Shown piece after piece: positions 24,695 to 37,727 of a DNA stretch of 64,000 nucleotides. A program made the translations under genes and the position numbers. This stretch comes from Artocarpus heterophyllus (taxonomy: Eukaryota; Streptophyta; Magnoliopsida; Rosales; Moraceae): assembly GCA_025403435.1 (NCBI GenBank), contig CM046348.1:16430034-16494033 (forward strand), read 5' to 3'. How positions within the stretch are numbered: the first letter of the stretch is position 1; each line of letters begins with the position of its first letter. The notes under the pieces are model-generated. The model was given only the letters and a program-made list of their open reading frames with translations, searched no databases and was not told the origin of the DNA.

Positions 24695-26117
24695 GTTTCC
24701 TTAATCAGGTATTTTTGACTGGCTAGGTAAACTAGCTTTTAAAACTGACAAGAGAATTTTGTTTTCCTGGTGGGTGTTCTGACCTTGCTTAATTACAGTC
24801 TAAAACTAACCTCCGAATAAATTGATATTGATATAAATTCTTATTCGCTAATAAAATTGGACTGTTTTTAATCTTGAAATTATTTCTGAACTGAATAAAA
24901 CCTAAACTTGACTTTTCTTACACTTTGCCTCATTAATGGCATAGTCTTCGATAATGTCATTTCTCAAGCTCATATAGCAAGTTTTATCGAAAGTACAACT
25001 TGTATAACTTTAATTTCTAACTAATAGGCAATTAAGGTCTTGAGTGTGTTAGGGTGTTTCTCAATACACTACTAATAACATCGTACTTCACTTGGAATTC
25101 TCAAGTTATTTACAAACTGAAATTCTCCTACCTTAAATCATAGTGAAAAATCATAAACTCAAGAATTTTGCTCAAAAGAGCTAGAAAATCTAGCTTTAAC
25201 ATTCGATATAGAATTTTGGAATTTCTTTTATAATTTCACAAATTCTCCAATCATAAAACATCGCATAGGATTTTCTAAGAAAATCACCGTCCCAAGTATT
25301 TAAATTTAATATTAATTTCTAGGGTTTTTTGGACATCGTAAGTATGGACCAAGTTCATAATGCTTGTAACGCTAGCTCCTTGATCATACTAACATAAAAC
25401 TCTCCTACTAAGTGATAGCTACTTAATGTCGTTTAAATGCATTATAGTGTCTATCTATACATTAAAAATGTCGTACTATACTTGAAATTCTTATCTATTG
25501 AATCTCAAGTTTCATGCTTGACTTTAAGATGGAAGGTTTTTTGATATGAAATACCGTATACATAGACTAGCAAGGATAATGCATAAGAAGATTTTGATTA
25601 ATAAGGTTTGTTGACGGATAATGGCATAGTAAAAGCTCAGGATTCATTAATAAGTTAAAATGTTAAAATAAACATAAGTCGATATTATTTATAACAATTA
25701 ATTTTTGCTACATTGTCGATATAAACTAGCACAGTGAATGCTTGGTAATTCTTGATTTATTGTACACAGAGAATGATATAGTATATTATTAGACTTAATT
25801 ACAAATAATTAATAGATGGTAAAAATAAACCTTAGTAAGTTAACTAGAGTGGATCCTCTAACCATAGCACCTTTGTTATTATTATTTCTTTATAATTATT
25901 TCTTTCATTTGTTTTGTAGCTAAAAATCCCGTTGAATTTCTACTGCTAAATTGTAAAATTTGTAAATAAGTATTTTTATTTTAAATATTTATAACTTAAT
26001 TACTTAAGGCAAAAGTCTTCCTTGTTGATTCGACCTCAAACTCACCGAAACTTTATTACTTGAGACAACCTGCACTTGGGTTTACTGTGGACCACATTTT
26101 GGACCCGAATAAGGTTT
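24695..26117 (+). mobile_element. Ty3/gypsy LTR remnant (Tat/Athila-like)
   Basis: Contains GAATGCTTGGTAATTCTTGA (25735 region), matching the LTR copy near 61980 (AAATGTTTAGTAATGCTTGA). Its end carries ACAACCTGCACTTGGGTTTA before a gypsy-type PBS. The left limit is uncertain; the sequence is old and has no open frame. Confidence 0.55.
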
Positions 26118-26135
26118 TGGCGCCATATCATGGAA
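26118..26135 (+). other. Gypsy PBS remnant TGGCGCC
   Basis: TTTTGGCGCCATATCATGGAA resembles the TGGCGCCGTTGCCGGGG primer site of plant Tat/Athila elements, with decay in its second half. Confidence 0.5.
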
Positions 26136-26896
26136 CGAAAGCTGAGGGTACAATTTGAGTTACATAAAGTCCTGTTATGAATTTTTGCAAATGCAAGTGC
26201 ACGTTATCATTATCAAGTAATATAGTTCGTAGAGACGAGTATCATCCTATAAGGACTGATCTATGTTAGCTACCAAAATTATGTCAACTCTAACTTTATT
26301 TGAACAAATTGAAAAGATGTGAATTTTTAATTAAAATGAAAACGAACAATTAAACTAAAAATGAAAGCAATTATCAAGATAAGAAGATTTAAAAATAACA
26401 ACCTCTAGGGTTTCCGATTTCACTCTAACTAATCCGCTTTGAATTATCTATTTAATTAATCTCAAATTATTCTTCTTGTTGACATTTGAAAATCCCATTA
26501 TTTGATGTTTCCTTTTGAGTTACACCAAAAATCCCCATAATTGCTAACCCAATATATTTTTATGTGAATTACAACAATTAAAAAGTCATTAAGTACTGTG
26601 GATTTTCATGTAGCAATCATACAAACCATGCAAGTATATTCCTATCCTACATGCAATCTAGAGCATTCAACATAAGGATCGAAAGACGTAAATCTCCTCC
26701 CGATTTCATTATGAATAAACTAATCATCTAACTGCTAACCATTTAATTAGAAGTATTAAGAACAATGATAAATACTCAACAATGGAAACTAATTCATTGA
26801 CTAATATTAATAAACCAATTCAAAACATCATGGTTTGACTACATCGTAGCCCTAGATAAGAAACTTATAATATAATTAAAAGAGAAACATCCTAAC
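26136..26896. other. Degenerate sequence downstream of the gypsy PBS
   Basis: AT-rich with AACCTCTAGGGTTTCC (26399) and no open frame. A similar AACCTCTAGGGTTT occurs near 30929. Probably the internal leader of the gypsy remnant, cut off by the copia LTR that starts at 26897. Confidence 0.4.
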
Positions 26897-27773
26897 TGTT
26901 AGAAAATGAGCACGCAACGGAATTTTAAAAATTTTTAACAAAAGCTTTTTCTTGAAGGAGTTAGACATGCTATGTATCATATATTAATCAAAGATCCTTG
27001 TACCTTAACAAATCAAAAACTGCACTTCTGGCAAAAAATATTTGGTAGAATTGCTACACGAGAATCACTTCACGAAGTGCCTCAACCAACTGGTTTTCAT
27101 TGTTATTCTTTTTGGCATGATGAGAATACAAGTGGGCACACGTCGTTCAATTCTCCTCTAGGCAATATCTCCTTCCAAATATTGTTCTTGATAAACAATA
27201 ATTCTATAAGAGTTTCAAAGTTTCTTTCTCTAAAGTTCTCTCTAAATTTCTCAAGTGATCTAATTAATAATAGGAATAAGCTTCTTATTTATAGTGTCTT
27301 GTAGACCATCAGTACTACTTAGATAAGATTTCTAAATTCCTAACTGGGCCAAAATCTACATCAGTCAGCCCATCAGTTCACACAATCAGCATGTCGGTTT
27401 GCCTCTATCTGGCTGGCCGAACCTTCTCATCGGCCTACCTATTTAGCTCAGAATGGAAATTTCTTTAATTTATTCAACAAGAGAATCTTTCATAGAGCCT
27501 CAATTTTAATTCAAATAATCTAATACAAAAGTTTCTTAATTAAAAAATTCATATACTGATAATCCTGTGTCAAATAAAGTAGATACAAATAATCTAATAC
27601 ATTTATTTTGAATTAATTTACGAAATTAATTCAATCAATAAACTAACATGAATTATCACAAACCATTTAATCAAATTAGAACCAATCATCGAACTAACAT
27701 AAGTTACAAATTTCTCGAAAAAACACGTTGTATCATTAAAGGAGAATATGTGAGCTAACAAAGAGGAGCTGAT

Positions 27774-27807
<34 letters not shown>

Positions 27808-28765
27808 AGCTCCTATAATTATAAAATTACATATCCCGACATACTCATTTTACAATTATAAACTCTAAAACTACACAAAAAGCTTATAGTTGCACTCTTG
27901 AACTATATACAAGATTACAAAACTCAAATAAGTTTTCATCCATGACATATCAAAATATGTAATATCCCTATAGGATATCTATAATTGGCTTAAGGATAAA
28001 TTTAGTTTTACCTTTCTAATTATATTTATCTTATGTACCATTATCTCACTATTAAAATACCTATTATTCATAACCAATATACATAGTAAACCATTTGGTT
28101 ATACAAATGTACCTTAGTGGCTGAGCACTCTAATTTTTCAATTCTAGGATAATGGCTATAAGGGGATATCATTAACTCTACCAAAGAGCTATAGATTTCA
28201 TATCTATAAATAACAAGTCTATATTAATCAAGAGTTATGTCTCTAATGTACCGATATACGTCCCTTCATTTAATTTAGGATGTCACCTTTAGTATATCAA
28301 AAGACACAAGTCAAGAATACAGACTCATTAATTCATTTCATGATTAAGATATAACACATGATTGTCTAATATATCCTCACCAATGACAACATACTAATGT
28401 CTCCACTTGTGGAGCTCCACTCTGATGACCAAGGCAAGTCATCTCCCATTAGGGATGCAGATAATATAACAATCTTATCATGAATATAGCACCTAACTTT
28501 ATTCCCTCAACTGCGGACCTTTTATTATTTAGACAATCACTTAAGATTCATGTCTTCCACATAATTTGCCCATAACATGCACGATCTTAAAGGTTTAGTA
28601 CGACGGCCTCAGACTTTTGTTTGTTTATCATACATTCATTATAAGTGAATATGAATAGGACATAATTGAGATATGACATTAATAATAAATTATTTATTGT
28701 TCAAATGTCTCAAAAATAGTAACATTATTTAATTTTTCAGGGCACTAAGTCTATAACTAGCAACA
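26897..28765 (-). mobile_element. Copia LTR, reverse orientation (solo or truncated)
   Basis: Left edge TGTTAGAAAATGAGCACGCA is the reverse complement of the family LTR end. The right edge, reverse-complemented, reads TGTTGCTAGTTATAGAC...GTGCCCT, matching the LTR start. About 1.87 kb, colinear with the other copies but diverged; a (TA)n microsatellite lies at about 27775-27805. No PBS or PPT is visible beside it. Confidence 0.8.
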
Positions 28766-29249
28766 TTCCTAAACTTGATAAGAGAAAAAAAAGAATAAAA
28801 TTAGTTTGACGAATCGAAGCCAAATTCATGTCCAGTATAACCATCTTCTTCTTTGTCAAGCCAAGCATTTCTCTCTCTGTTTTCTATGTCTAAGAGTCCC
28901 CTAAAAACCCTCCTATTTATAGGTTGCAAAAAATGGGGAAAATAACAAAAAGTTCATAATTAAATCTTTTTATGACACCATGTGGCCTGCACTAGCCCTT
29001 GTCCAACGGTGAGCTTACATGTGTCCATTGCACTAGAAACATCATTTGCTAAATCTTTTCTTTGCCTGTTGGCATGAAGGGAAAAAAAAAGACATTAAAT
29101 AAAGAAGTAATAAGACCTGCATCAGACCCAAATCCCATATAAATTTCCAAGTTTGGCACTCTGGCCCTAACATGATTTTGGACAGCTCTAAAAAAATTTG
29201 AATTTTACCCAAGTTGTTCAATTTGCTCAAGGCTTATAAATATTACCTT
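28766..29249 (-). other. Retroelement-like sequence with a minus-strand TATA motif
   Basis: On the minus strand CCTATAAATAGGAGGG (about 28910-28925) is followed by CT/GA-rich sequence with AGAGAGAGAAATGC, like an LTR promoter and transcript start. No protein is recognised downstream. It may be part of a gypsy LTR; could also be a broken gene promoter. Confidence 0.35.
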
Positions 29250-29252
29250 TTA

Positions 29253-29754
29253 TGCTCTGATTGGTATGAGCTAAAAATGGAGGGAAAGAAAACATTAGAA
29301 GGATTTTAGGATGGAAATTGATATGATGGGGTGTTTGATAGAAAAGATATTATAATGAAAAGGAAAAATAAGTGGAAGAAATGTATATGGGTCCCACCAA
29401 AATTAATCTCTCTAAATATGGATGGATTTTATAAGGGAAAAGTTTGACAACAATGGAAAAAAAGTGAAGTTACCAATTTTACCTTTTCTATCAAAATTCC
29501 AACAAAAATTTAGGCAACAAATTAGGTAAATAGCTAAATAATATATACGTAAAATGGTAGTTGTATTGATAGTAGTTTTTCTTTTTCTTTGGTTTTTCTT
29601 GCAATACCAAGCAAGAGAAGATAAAATCATTTTTTCCATCTTCACATACCAAACAAGTAAAAGGAAAATCAAAATCTTTCCTTTCCCTTTAGTTTTCTTT
29701 CCTTCAGAGTTTTTTCTTCCTTCCTATTTTCTTTCCTTCTTACCAAACGGAGCA
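29253..29754. mobile_element. PIF/Harbinger-like MITE (502 bp)
   Basis: Termini TGCTCTGATTGGTA and (reverse complement of right end) TGCTCCGTTTGGTA match at 12 of 14 bases. TTA lies on both sides (29250-29252, 29755-29757), the PIF target duplication. Interior rich in GGAAAGAAAA/TTTTCTTTCC inverted purine-pyrimidine tracts. Confidence 0.7.
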
Positions 29755-29757
29755 TTA

Positions 29758-30060
29758 GGGTTCAATTGGGGGATTTTTTAAGGACTTTTAAAGAGACCTT
29801 TTGATAGTCTTTTAAAGGAAAAATAAGCAAAAAAAAAAAAAAATACCCGATGAAGGACAAGAAGACTGCAAAGTCAAGACACAGAAGCATTCATCTTTAC
29901 ACTAGTTTTATTCTCTTTCTTTATTCATGTTTAAAAAGATTATTAGGGTCTTATTTAATTTCATCATGAACTAATTTTCTTTTTTTAGAGGCTAGATGTA
30001 ACCTATGCCATATAGTATGTCTTTTATTGCTTAATCATTTTGGATTATTAACGTCTATGA
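29758..30060. other. AT-rich spacer
   Basis: No gene or clear repeat; an A run lies at about 29829-29843. Confidence 0.4.
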
Positions 30061-30517
30061 CTCTTAAACTTTGGGGTCTATCTCATTATGTCTCCTAAAC
30101 TTCAAAAATCATCACTTTGCCTCTTGAATTTTCAAAACTCCTTACCTTACCCATTTGAACTTTGAAAATCAACACTATGCCTCCTGAATTTTCAAAATTT
30201 CTCACTTTGCCCTCTAAATCTTCGACTTTCTATTCAAAAAAACAGAATTAAACCACGTGATTCACACGTGGGTCACTTGTAAGAGCAAAAATGAGATTTT
30301 ATCACTCTCATATTTGAATCATGTAGGTTTAATTCTGTTTATTTGAGCGAAAAATAAAGGTTCATGAGGCAAAGTGGGGAGCTTTGAAAGTTCAAGAGGC
30401 AACGTGACGAATTTTAAAGTTTAAGGGGTAAAATGAGGAGTTTTAAAAGTTTAAGGGGCAAAATAGTGATTTTTAAATTTAGAGGGCAAACTAAGAAAGA
30501 CCCTAAAGTTTAAAAGC
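30061..30517. mobile_element. Foldback element with tandem repeats in both arms
   Basis: Left arm from CTTAAACTTTGGGGTCT has repeated units of about 30 bp, such as CACTTTGCCTCTTGAATTTT. The right arm ends AGACCCTAAAGTTTAA and carries the same units inverted, such as GTTCAAGAGGCAACGTGA. The arms, each about 180-200 bp, surround a centre with CAGAATTAAACC and GGTTTAATTCTG. No coding capacity. Confidence 0.75.
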
Positions 30518-31740
30518 AATTAATATTAATAACTCATTATTTTTAATAAATTTCCTTCAGTTTATTTATATTATCCTATTCTTAATGTCTCTCATTTACT
30601 GGCCATAAATTGGATGATTTAATATTTAGAATTCGATATTTAAGAGAGAGAATTTTAGGTACAGTCATAGGATAATGTGACCTACAATTTTATAGAGTTC
30701 GGGAGACCTATAATTTCTTTGTAGCGATTTTAAAGAGCCATAGAACTTAATGAATTTTTAGAAATTTGAATGTATAAAGATATCGAAATCAGTTATTGGG
30801 AATATTTTCGCTTGGCACTCGAGAAAGGGAGTTGAATAAATTAGGGTTTTTGGCTAAAGAACTAGGAAAATTAATTAGAAATAAATTGACAATAAAAAGG
30901 CATAATTGACGACTTGGCGAAATCAAAACCTCTAGGGTTTTATATCATTGATTGTCTTGCCGTTAGAGTCTTGATTTTCTTTTAATTTTAGAATACTTTT
31001 ATTTTAAATTTTGCAAATTTTCTAATTGTTTAATTTTCTAGATAAAATTAAAATTATTTTAGCTACAGTAGTTAATAGGAATTAGATAGCAACATCCAAG
31101 GACAACAAACCTTCTCACCACTTATACTATTAAAACTTGACACCGTATACTAGCGGTTTGGTCACGAACAAGAACACAAGAGAGAAGGGGAAAGAAAGGA
31201 CAACCAAAAGGAAGTGGTAGCAGCAGGACAACTAACAAAAAACAATGGTGTATGACACGGTAGAAAACGAGATAGAAGTCAACAAGTGGAAAAGCAGCGA
31301 AGAATGAGAGTGGAGAGTAGCAAACAGAAACGAAAGCAAGGGAAAGTCTTCAAAAAAAAAAAAAAAAAGATTCTCTACGCAAGAAAGGAATACTTAATCA
31401 TAAGGTAACAGTCCTCACACCTCACAAAGGAATGGAAATTCTATAAAATTGGGGAAAAGCTATGATCTTTCTACTTTCTAGCACTGCCTACTACCCTCCC
31501 TCACTGACTCATTACCAAGCCATTTGCATATCGATACCACGTCCAATCCAAATTAAGATGTTATTGTCCATAGTTTAGATTTTTAGATGTTGAGAAAAAA
31601 AAAATCATTTCTTTCAAAGCAAAACTGAACCTTAATATATAATTTTCCAGGTTCTTTTCTTTAACAAAAGATACATTTTTTGTTGAGGTGAATTAAAAAT
31701 TTATATACAGCAATTGACAGAAAGGAAATTGCATCAGGGT
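30518..31740. other. Unannotated spacer
   Basis: No gene recognised. Around 30840-30950 there is sequence resembling the gypsy leader (AACCTCTAGGGTTT). A purine-rich stretch at 31160-31380 and an A run at 31351-31367 carry no open frame of note. Confidence 0.4.
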
Positions 31741-32725
31741 CATAATTTAAAAAGACGTTCGAGGCGTACGCCTCGAAACACGCCTTAGTTTGAGGTGCTT
31801 GATCAGCGCTTCAAGGCTTAAGCCTTGAATGGCTTGAACGAGGCTTACGCCTTTTTTCATTGAGGCGTGCGCCTTGAGGTGTTTTCGCCTCAAGGCTTAT
31901 AAGGCGTGTGCCTCAAATTGAAGGCTATTTTGAACCGGTTTTCAACCCAATCTTTTTTTTCCCTTTCAAAGAAAGTCAACCCAATATCAAAATTGGGCTT
32001 TAATCAGATAAAAATATGCAAATAGATTTTTAAACCCTAAGTCTACCATCTTCTTCGACACTTCTTCATCATCTACCCCCTTCTTCATCATCGACCCTTT
32101 CTTTATCATCAACCCTTGCAACGTTCAAGCCGATTGCCCTATGAGCAATTACCAGAACGACGACCCACCAACAGTAGCTACCTCTAGATTCTGACCTCCT
32201 CAGCCCTTACTCCTTAGGTTTTTTTCCTCTTTTTATGGGTTTTTTTTTTTCTTTTTTCCCCTCTTATAGCTACTGTAGTAATGTATATTTTATAGAAATA
32301 AGTGTTATACAAAAGTTATAATGTTATATAAAATGAACATTATATAAAGAGAGCAGTATGTGATTTTTATTCATTTAGATCTATAGTTATTTCATTGTCT
32401 CGAAACAAAAAAAAAAAAAAAAAAGTTATCTTATATGCTATAAAAGCCATATAAGTATAACCATGTCAGGAAAGCAGTAACATATATATTATATTGTAAT
32501 TGTTTTATACACTTTCTTATTGTGTTTTATGGTTTTGTGATGAACTAAGTGTGTGTTTTATGACATGTTTATGAATTTTATTCAACTTTCTGAATTTTTT
32601 ATTTTGCATTCGAAGCTCACGCCTCAATCCGTCTCGAGGCTTACGCCTCAATCCGCCTCGAGGCTTATGCCTCGGGTCAATTAGACAAAGCGTCTTGGTT
32701 CCCGTTTTCGCCTTTTAAAACCTTG
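31741..32725. mobile_element. hAT-type MITE, family with GAGGC/GCCTC subterminal repeats, copy 1 (985 bp)
   Basis: Ends CATAATTTAAAAAGACG and, reverse-complemented, CAAGGTTTTAAAAGGCG. Flanked by a perfect 8-bp duplication ATCAGGGT (31733-31740, 32726-32733). Both subterminal regions carry many GAGGCNTACGCCTC-like palindromic repeats. The centre has TCTACCATCTTCTTCGACAC and a C-rich stretch shared with copy 2 at 53431. No transposase. Confidence 0.88.
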
Positions 32726-32733
32726 ATCAGGGT

Positions 32734-33260
32734 AGATTAAATGCAACAAGGAAAAAAAAAAAGATTGTGATCATTTTGGTTGAAAGGGAAATGGGAGGTG
32801 ATTTGTTAATATCCAAATATTACCATAACACATATATTGTTACTCCAAAAACAATTGTTGAATTTCCTTGCTATTTTAATTGCACATAAATGCTTCTGAA
32901 CTTCTGATTGATAAACTGTGCAAGTACACTTGAAAAGAATCACATTTTCACAGGTCTCATTCCAGAGCTTAAAGAATACATACACGGATTGCACAAGCCA
33001 AGCCAGTGGTGAAAAGGGTTGAGTAATACATCCAAGGGAAAAATACATAATTCACCCTTGTATATTCACGTTTTACGAAAACTAGAAACTACAAGAATGA
33101 ATTATGTAACATACACTACAGACAAAAATAACACTATACAAAAGAGGGAAAGATGACCTTTTTGCCGCTTCAATCCCATAGGCATTGCAAAGAGGTGACA
33201 TGTCCTATATCATGTGTGTGTGCATACGCTGAGAACAGTCAAAAACTGGATAAGATTGCT
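32734..33260 (-). other. 3' flank of the BPI/LBP gene
   Basis: Region after the BPI/LBP stop codon on the minus strand; the first part is presumably 3' UTR. No independent gene seen. Confidence 0.5.
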
Positions 33261-36200
33261 TCATAATGTATACTGTACATCACCACAGATTGTAATTCTT
33301 GAGTTTGAGCAGATTAGTTCAGCATTTTGTAGAGTGAAACCATGAATAATCGGTAAAGGGAATCCTCTCCCGATGATTGCATTCGTGTACGGCAAGAAAA
33401 CGGTTTGAAGAATAATCCAAATAAAAGGCTGCATGTGTAGTATAGCAACATTTAATTACCGAAGCAAAAATAATTGAATTTTGATTCAAGTGAAAATTGC
33501 AAGACGAAGATTACCTGAATTAGAAATAAGCGTAAATTACCAATATTACTCCACTTCAATGACATTGTGAAGCTACCCAATTCAGCAATCCCAGTAAGGT
33601 TGTTTCCTGAGATTTTAGCTAAACCAGAGCCACGAATAATCTGTGTGAATGACAAAAAGAAAAAAATCATACTATCGTCGAGCAACAGAAGTTATTTTCA
33701 AAATCAGATTACAAAAATGTCTAAAGTAACTAAATAGAGTGGAGGAATACAAGTGAAGAAAAACAAAAGAGAGAGAAGAAAAGTGATCAATCATCGTATG
33801 AAGTTAATATTGGTGACAGAAGAGAGATTTCCAACAAAAGCAAAGGGCATGAAGATGACATATAGAATCTAATTTATGTGATGGAAAAAATATGCTTACC
33901 AGTGAGATACATGCAACTGGAATTATTTGACCTGCTTCCAAAACATCAATTATCAGGTCTGCATAGACGGTAGCATCAAAACCATGCTCTGAGATCACTA
34001 TGGCTGGAGCCGAAGATAAAGAAATATTCAAGTTCATATCATCATTCGGGTATTTCCGGTATAGTTGGGGAATGATAAATCTCCATCCAGCAGTGTTTAA
34101 AAGGGATTGATCTGGTATTTTATCCACAATCCAGTGCATAAATTCTGCCTGGCCACAGGTGAAAACTTTCATTTAACATCAATAAACTACAAACAAAAAT
34201 AAAGAATCATGTCATAATGAGGAAATAGTTATGAAAATTCAGTGCAGTTACAAGGATTCTAGAACTTACGTTATAGTATAAGGCTGATGCTGAGTTAAAG
34301 ACGGCCTCATGCAATGAAATTACAAGCATTTTCAACGAATCCACGCAGGAAACCAAAGATTCCAATTCCAAATCCTTCTCACTGTATTTAGGGACTGGAG
34401 CCCTTTTTCTTGGAGAAAATAAACCATTGATCTCAAATCCAATGGAGGAATTACACAATAAAGGCTCATTTGCAAAAGTGACATTTAGAGAAGCATTGTC
34501 ATCCAATGGGATTTCCTCTGGAAGAGCTTGCACATATAAATCAAGTTTTAAAATCTCTTCTTTGAGCTTGTTCGTTATTGCAATGTCCACAGCAGACCTT
34601 ATTTGTTCTTCAAAGGCATCAATTACCCTGATAGATTTTCAGAGATTAAAAGATTAAACAGGAAAATCAGATTGCAGTACGCTAAAAAACAGTGCGAGAT
34701 GAGTAAGTTTCTCAAATTATTATACTTGGGAAAGTTTAGTACGTTCATGGTAAAGGAACTGTTGAAAGATTAGTACTTTCAAGGTGAAGGAACTGTTGCA
34801 GCGATTATTATTAAAGAATTGACTATTTTAAACACTTAATGGCATTAGAAGCCATGACATTATTAACTCAGGACTTACAGGATAAACAAGTTTTCTCAAT
34901 GTTAGCACAAAGCTTATCAGGCAGAGTCGTTGTTGTTGAATTTTTTTTTTTTTTTAAATAAGAAAACTAAGCTTATAAGGCAGTAGCTCATTCAGGAGTT
35001 GGTTTTGGTGCATTGAAAAGAAGCCAAGCGTGAATAGCAAAAATGTGACCGTATTTCTTTCCAAACATTTACATGATTGAATAAACATGCAGATTTCCTG
35101 ATCTATAGCTTAGAAACAAGCAGGGTAAGGACAAAGATCATCGGGCCCTAAAGCAAGTTTACCATGCAAAAAAAACATTTTCATATCACTGAAAATGCAT
35201 GCAAAAAAGATATGCACACCTCAATTTCAGTATTTTGTTTTTCTACTTCTTCATGAGCCATTTAAAAATGCATAGTGATAGCCTCTAACCTATGAACAGA
35301 AAAATATAACAGTTACGACCAGAAATTAAAATTAAATAAGCAAAGATATAGATAAGTTGCATACCCTTGATAAAGCCAAGATGCTCCTCCGTCCAATTTT
35401 ATGTAGATTTCTTTGACCAAACAACCACAGTCCAAAAGTGACAACATCAGCTTCCCTTCTTGGACCTCCAAACCTAATGTAATCCCAACTTCCATGCCTT
35501 CAACCTTACCCGGAAGCAGCATTTATCAAATATACACAACAAAGTACGAGACAGAAAACAGGACAATGACAAAATTTGTATGCTATGTTGTTTGAAAATA
35601 GAGAAGGCTGGAATCTTTGATCTTATGTTGTCAATGTTCAGAAAAATAAGTAAAAAAGAGATTTCTGCGGTGGGGAGCAGTTTTTAACTCGGATACAATT
35701 TTAACTGTTAGTTTAATTCAAAATTATACCAAATTCAATAAAGTAGAAAAATGTTTTATAACCCCATGCAGTTACAGCCCTACCCTCTCAAGGGATGCAT
35801 CCCCTACAGGACCCCACAGGTGATACCCACCCTTTAAGAGAGGGCAGGACGTTAGCCTCGTGGGAAATATGGTATTGCTCAGTCAAGCATAATAGGGTAT
35901 ATCCTACCAAAGAATTCATCACAGTAAAAGGGGTCCCTTTTTTTTTTTTTTTTGGAGAATGAGAAAAGGGATAAACTTGAAAATCTCATATTATTGGGGA
36001 AAAAATGACAATAACCATACTTAAAAGGTTCAATGACAATCACAGCAAACCTAATGTAATAGAAACTTCCATTCCTTCAATATGAACCAGAAGCAGCACT
36101 CATTAAATTCTCCTTACCAAAGCACAAAAACACGTATTCTATCACGTATCTATCACAAATAAAATTAAACTTCACAATCTTATTTTACCCAGAAAAAAAA

Positions 36201-36660
36201 AAGTAATAATTATAACAACTCGACAATCACAGAGGATTCTAAGTCATACCCGAATAGAGGCACTTCCTTTATCTGAAACCAAGATAGGATAAATCCAAGT
36301 ACTATAAGAATAACGCCAATCCATGATCAAATTACAGGTCGTTTCCGAAGCTACAATCACAACTCCCGTATCGCCAGGCTTCACATAAGACGAACCCACA
36401 TCGATTCCGCGTATTATTATGTTAGAAAGCACCATATGAACTCTGCCCACAAATGGAATTTTGACGGATTGCTGAATCTGGGGAAGTTCGAGGGGGATTA
36501 TGGAAGAAATGGCCTTGGTCACTAACAAGTCCTTGACGAAATCGAGGCCGTTTTGGGAGATGACTATCGATGTGAAGGATTGGCCTGTGTATTGAACTGG
36601 GACGGTGGATAAGAGTGCTGAGAGAATAAGGAAAATAAGGGGTTTCCGGTTTGAAGCCAT
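33261..36660 (-). CDS. BPI/LBP family protein (LBR-1-like lipid/LPS-binding protein)
   Basis: Six exons on the minus strand: 36660-36250, 35504-35365, 34627-34270, 34148-33900, 33640-33515, 33428-33261. Junctions are GT-AG, phases join, giving 483 residues, close to plant BPI/LBP proteins. The chosen start gives MASNRKPLIFLILSALLST, a classic signal peptide, so the product should be secreted or apoplastic; an in-frame Met 26 codons upstream would place residues before it and is less likely. Recognisable family stretches are SFTSIVISQNGLDFVKDLL, LDGGASWLYQG, LNTAGWRFIIPQLY, the C-terminal RGFPLPIIHGFTLQNAE and a conserved Cys pair in the N domain region (TTCNL...DCGC). Relatives bind bacterial lipopolysaccharide and act in defence gene induction; that role is inferred. 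Confidence 0.93.
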
Positions 36661-37037
36661 GGGAAGGAAACAGATTCTTGTTAACCAGTGTTGTCTTTTG
36701 TTTGTTTTTTGCGGAATAATGGTGCTATTTGTTGGCACAATGAGGAAGCGTAAAGAAAGTACAAACTACAAAAGAATTTTTTTCTTTTCTTATTATTATT
36801 ATATTTTTGGATGACTACTGTAAGACCTCCGAGACGGTCCCATTTGATGAGACTTTCTTGACAATGTGATGAAAAAAGTATAGCCTGTCATTGCAGTCCC
36901 ATAAAAAGAAAACTAGACACGAACCCATGTGATTATAACTCTTTTTTTTCCCTGATCCAACAATTAAAAAGAAAAAAAAACACTCACAATTTTTCCAAAA
37001 ACAAAAAAAGGTCTGGCGACCATGTTGTGGAGGCCAA
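36661..37037 (-). promoter_or_regulatory. 5' flank of the BPI/LBP gene
   Basis: Upstream of the start codon on the minus strand. Contains an ATT/TTA-rich tract (36785-36812) and A-rich runs; no clear TATA box is assigned. Confidence 0.4.
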
Positions 37038-37719
37038 GGGTGTGCACAGTTCGGTCCAGTCCCAAAACGTCAGATTTTAAGAACCGGACTATTTTGATAG
37101 TTTGGGAAAAATTAGGACCGAACTACGCCGTTTAAGATTTGAGACTGGACAATTTTAGAAAGGTCCGATCCAGTTTGAATTGCGGTTTGTGACTTATTTA
37201 GTAGATTTTTTGTGTTTTTTATACTAGATTTTATTGTTTCAAAACTATAATGTCTAAGAAACTAAAACAACATTATAAATGGAAAAAGGCAAACAAAAAT
37301 AACAAGCAACGAAAATAAAATACAACATAAAACAATCCAAAGTAAAGGGAACTAAAGAAGGTCTGAATCTAAGGTGAAGTGAAGGTCTGAGAAAAGGACT
37401 AGGGTTTTATGAGTTTAAGGTGCAAAACTATGTCGTTTAATCAATAGGATAAATGAGGATTTTTTTTTTTTGAAAGATAAATGAGGATTTTGCTAGGTAT
37501 AATATAATACATATTAATTTTTTTTTTTATAGATAAATAGTCCAGCCCAGTTTGAACCATAGATAAATATTTTAGAATCGATAAATAGTCAGATCCAGTT
37601 TGAGACCATTTTTAAATGATCCGGTCTTAATACTCCTATCACCGACGGTTCGGTCTAGTTTCGTGGTTTAGCGGTCTAGTTTCCGGAAGGTCGGAAGGCA
37701 TTTTTTCTCCCAACCTATG
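37038..37719. mobile_element. Possible degenerate hAT-like element
   Basis: Starts GGGTGTGCACAGTTCGGTCC and ends with many GGTTCGGTCTAG-type motifs, the kind of subterminal sequence seen in plant hAT MITEs. GAGGCCAA (37030-37037) and GAGGCGAA (37720-37727) could be an 8-bp duplication with one change. The right terminus does not mirror the left, so the call is weak. Confidence 0.4.
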
Positions 37720-37727
37720 GAGGCGAA

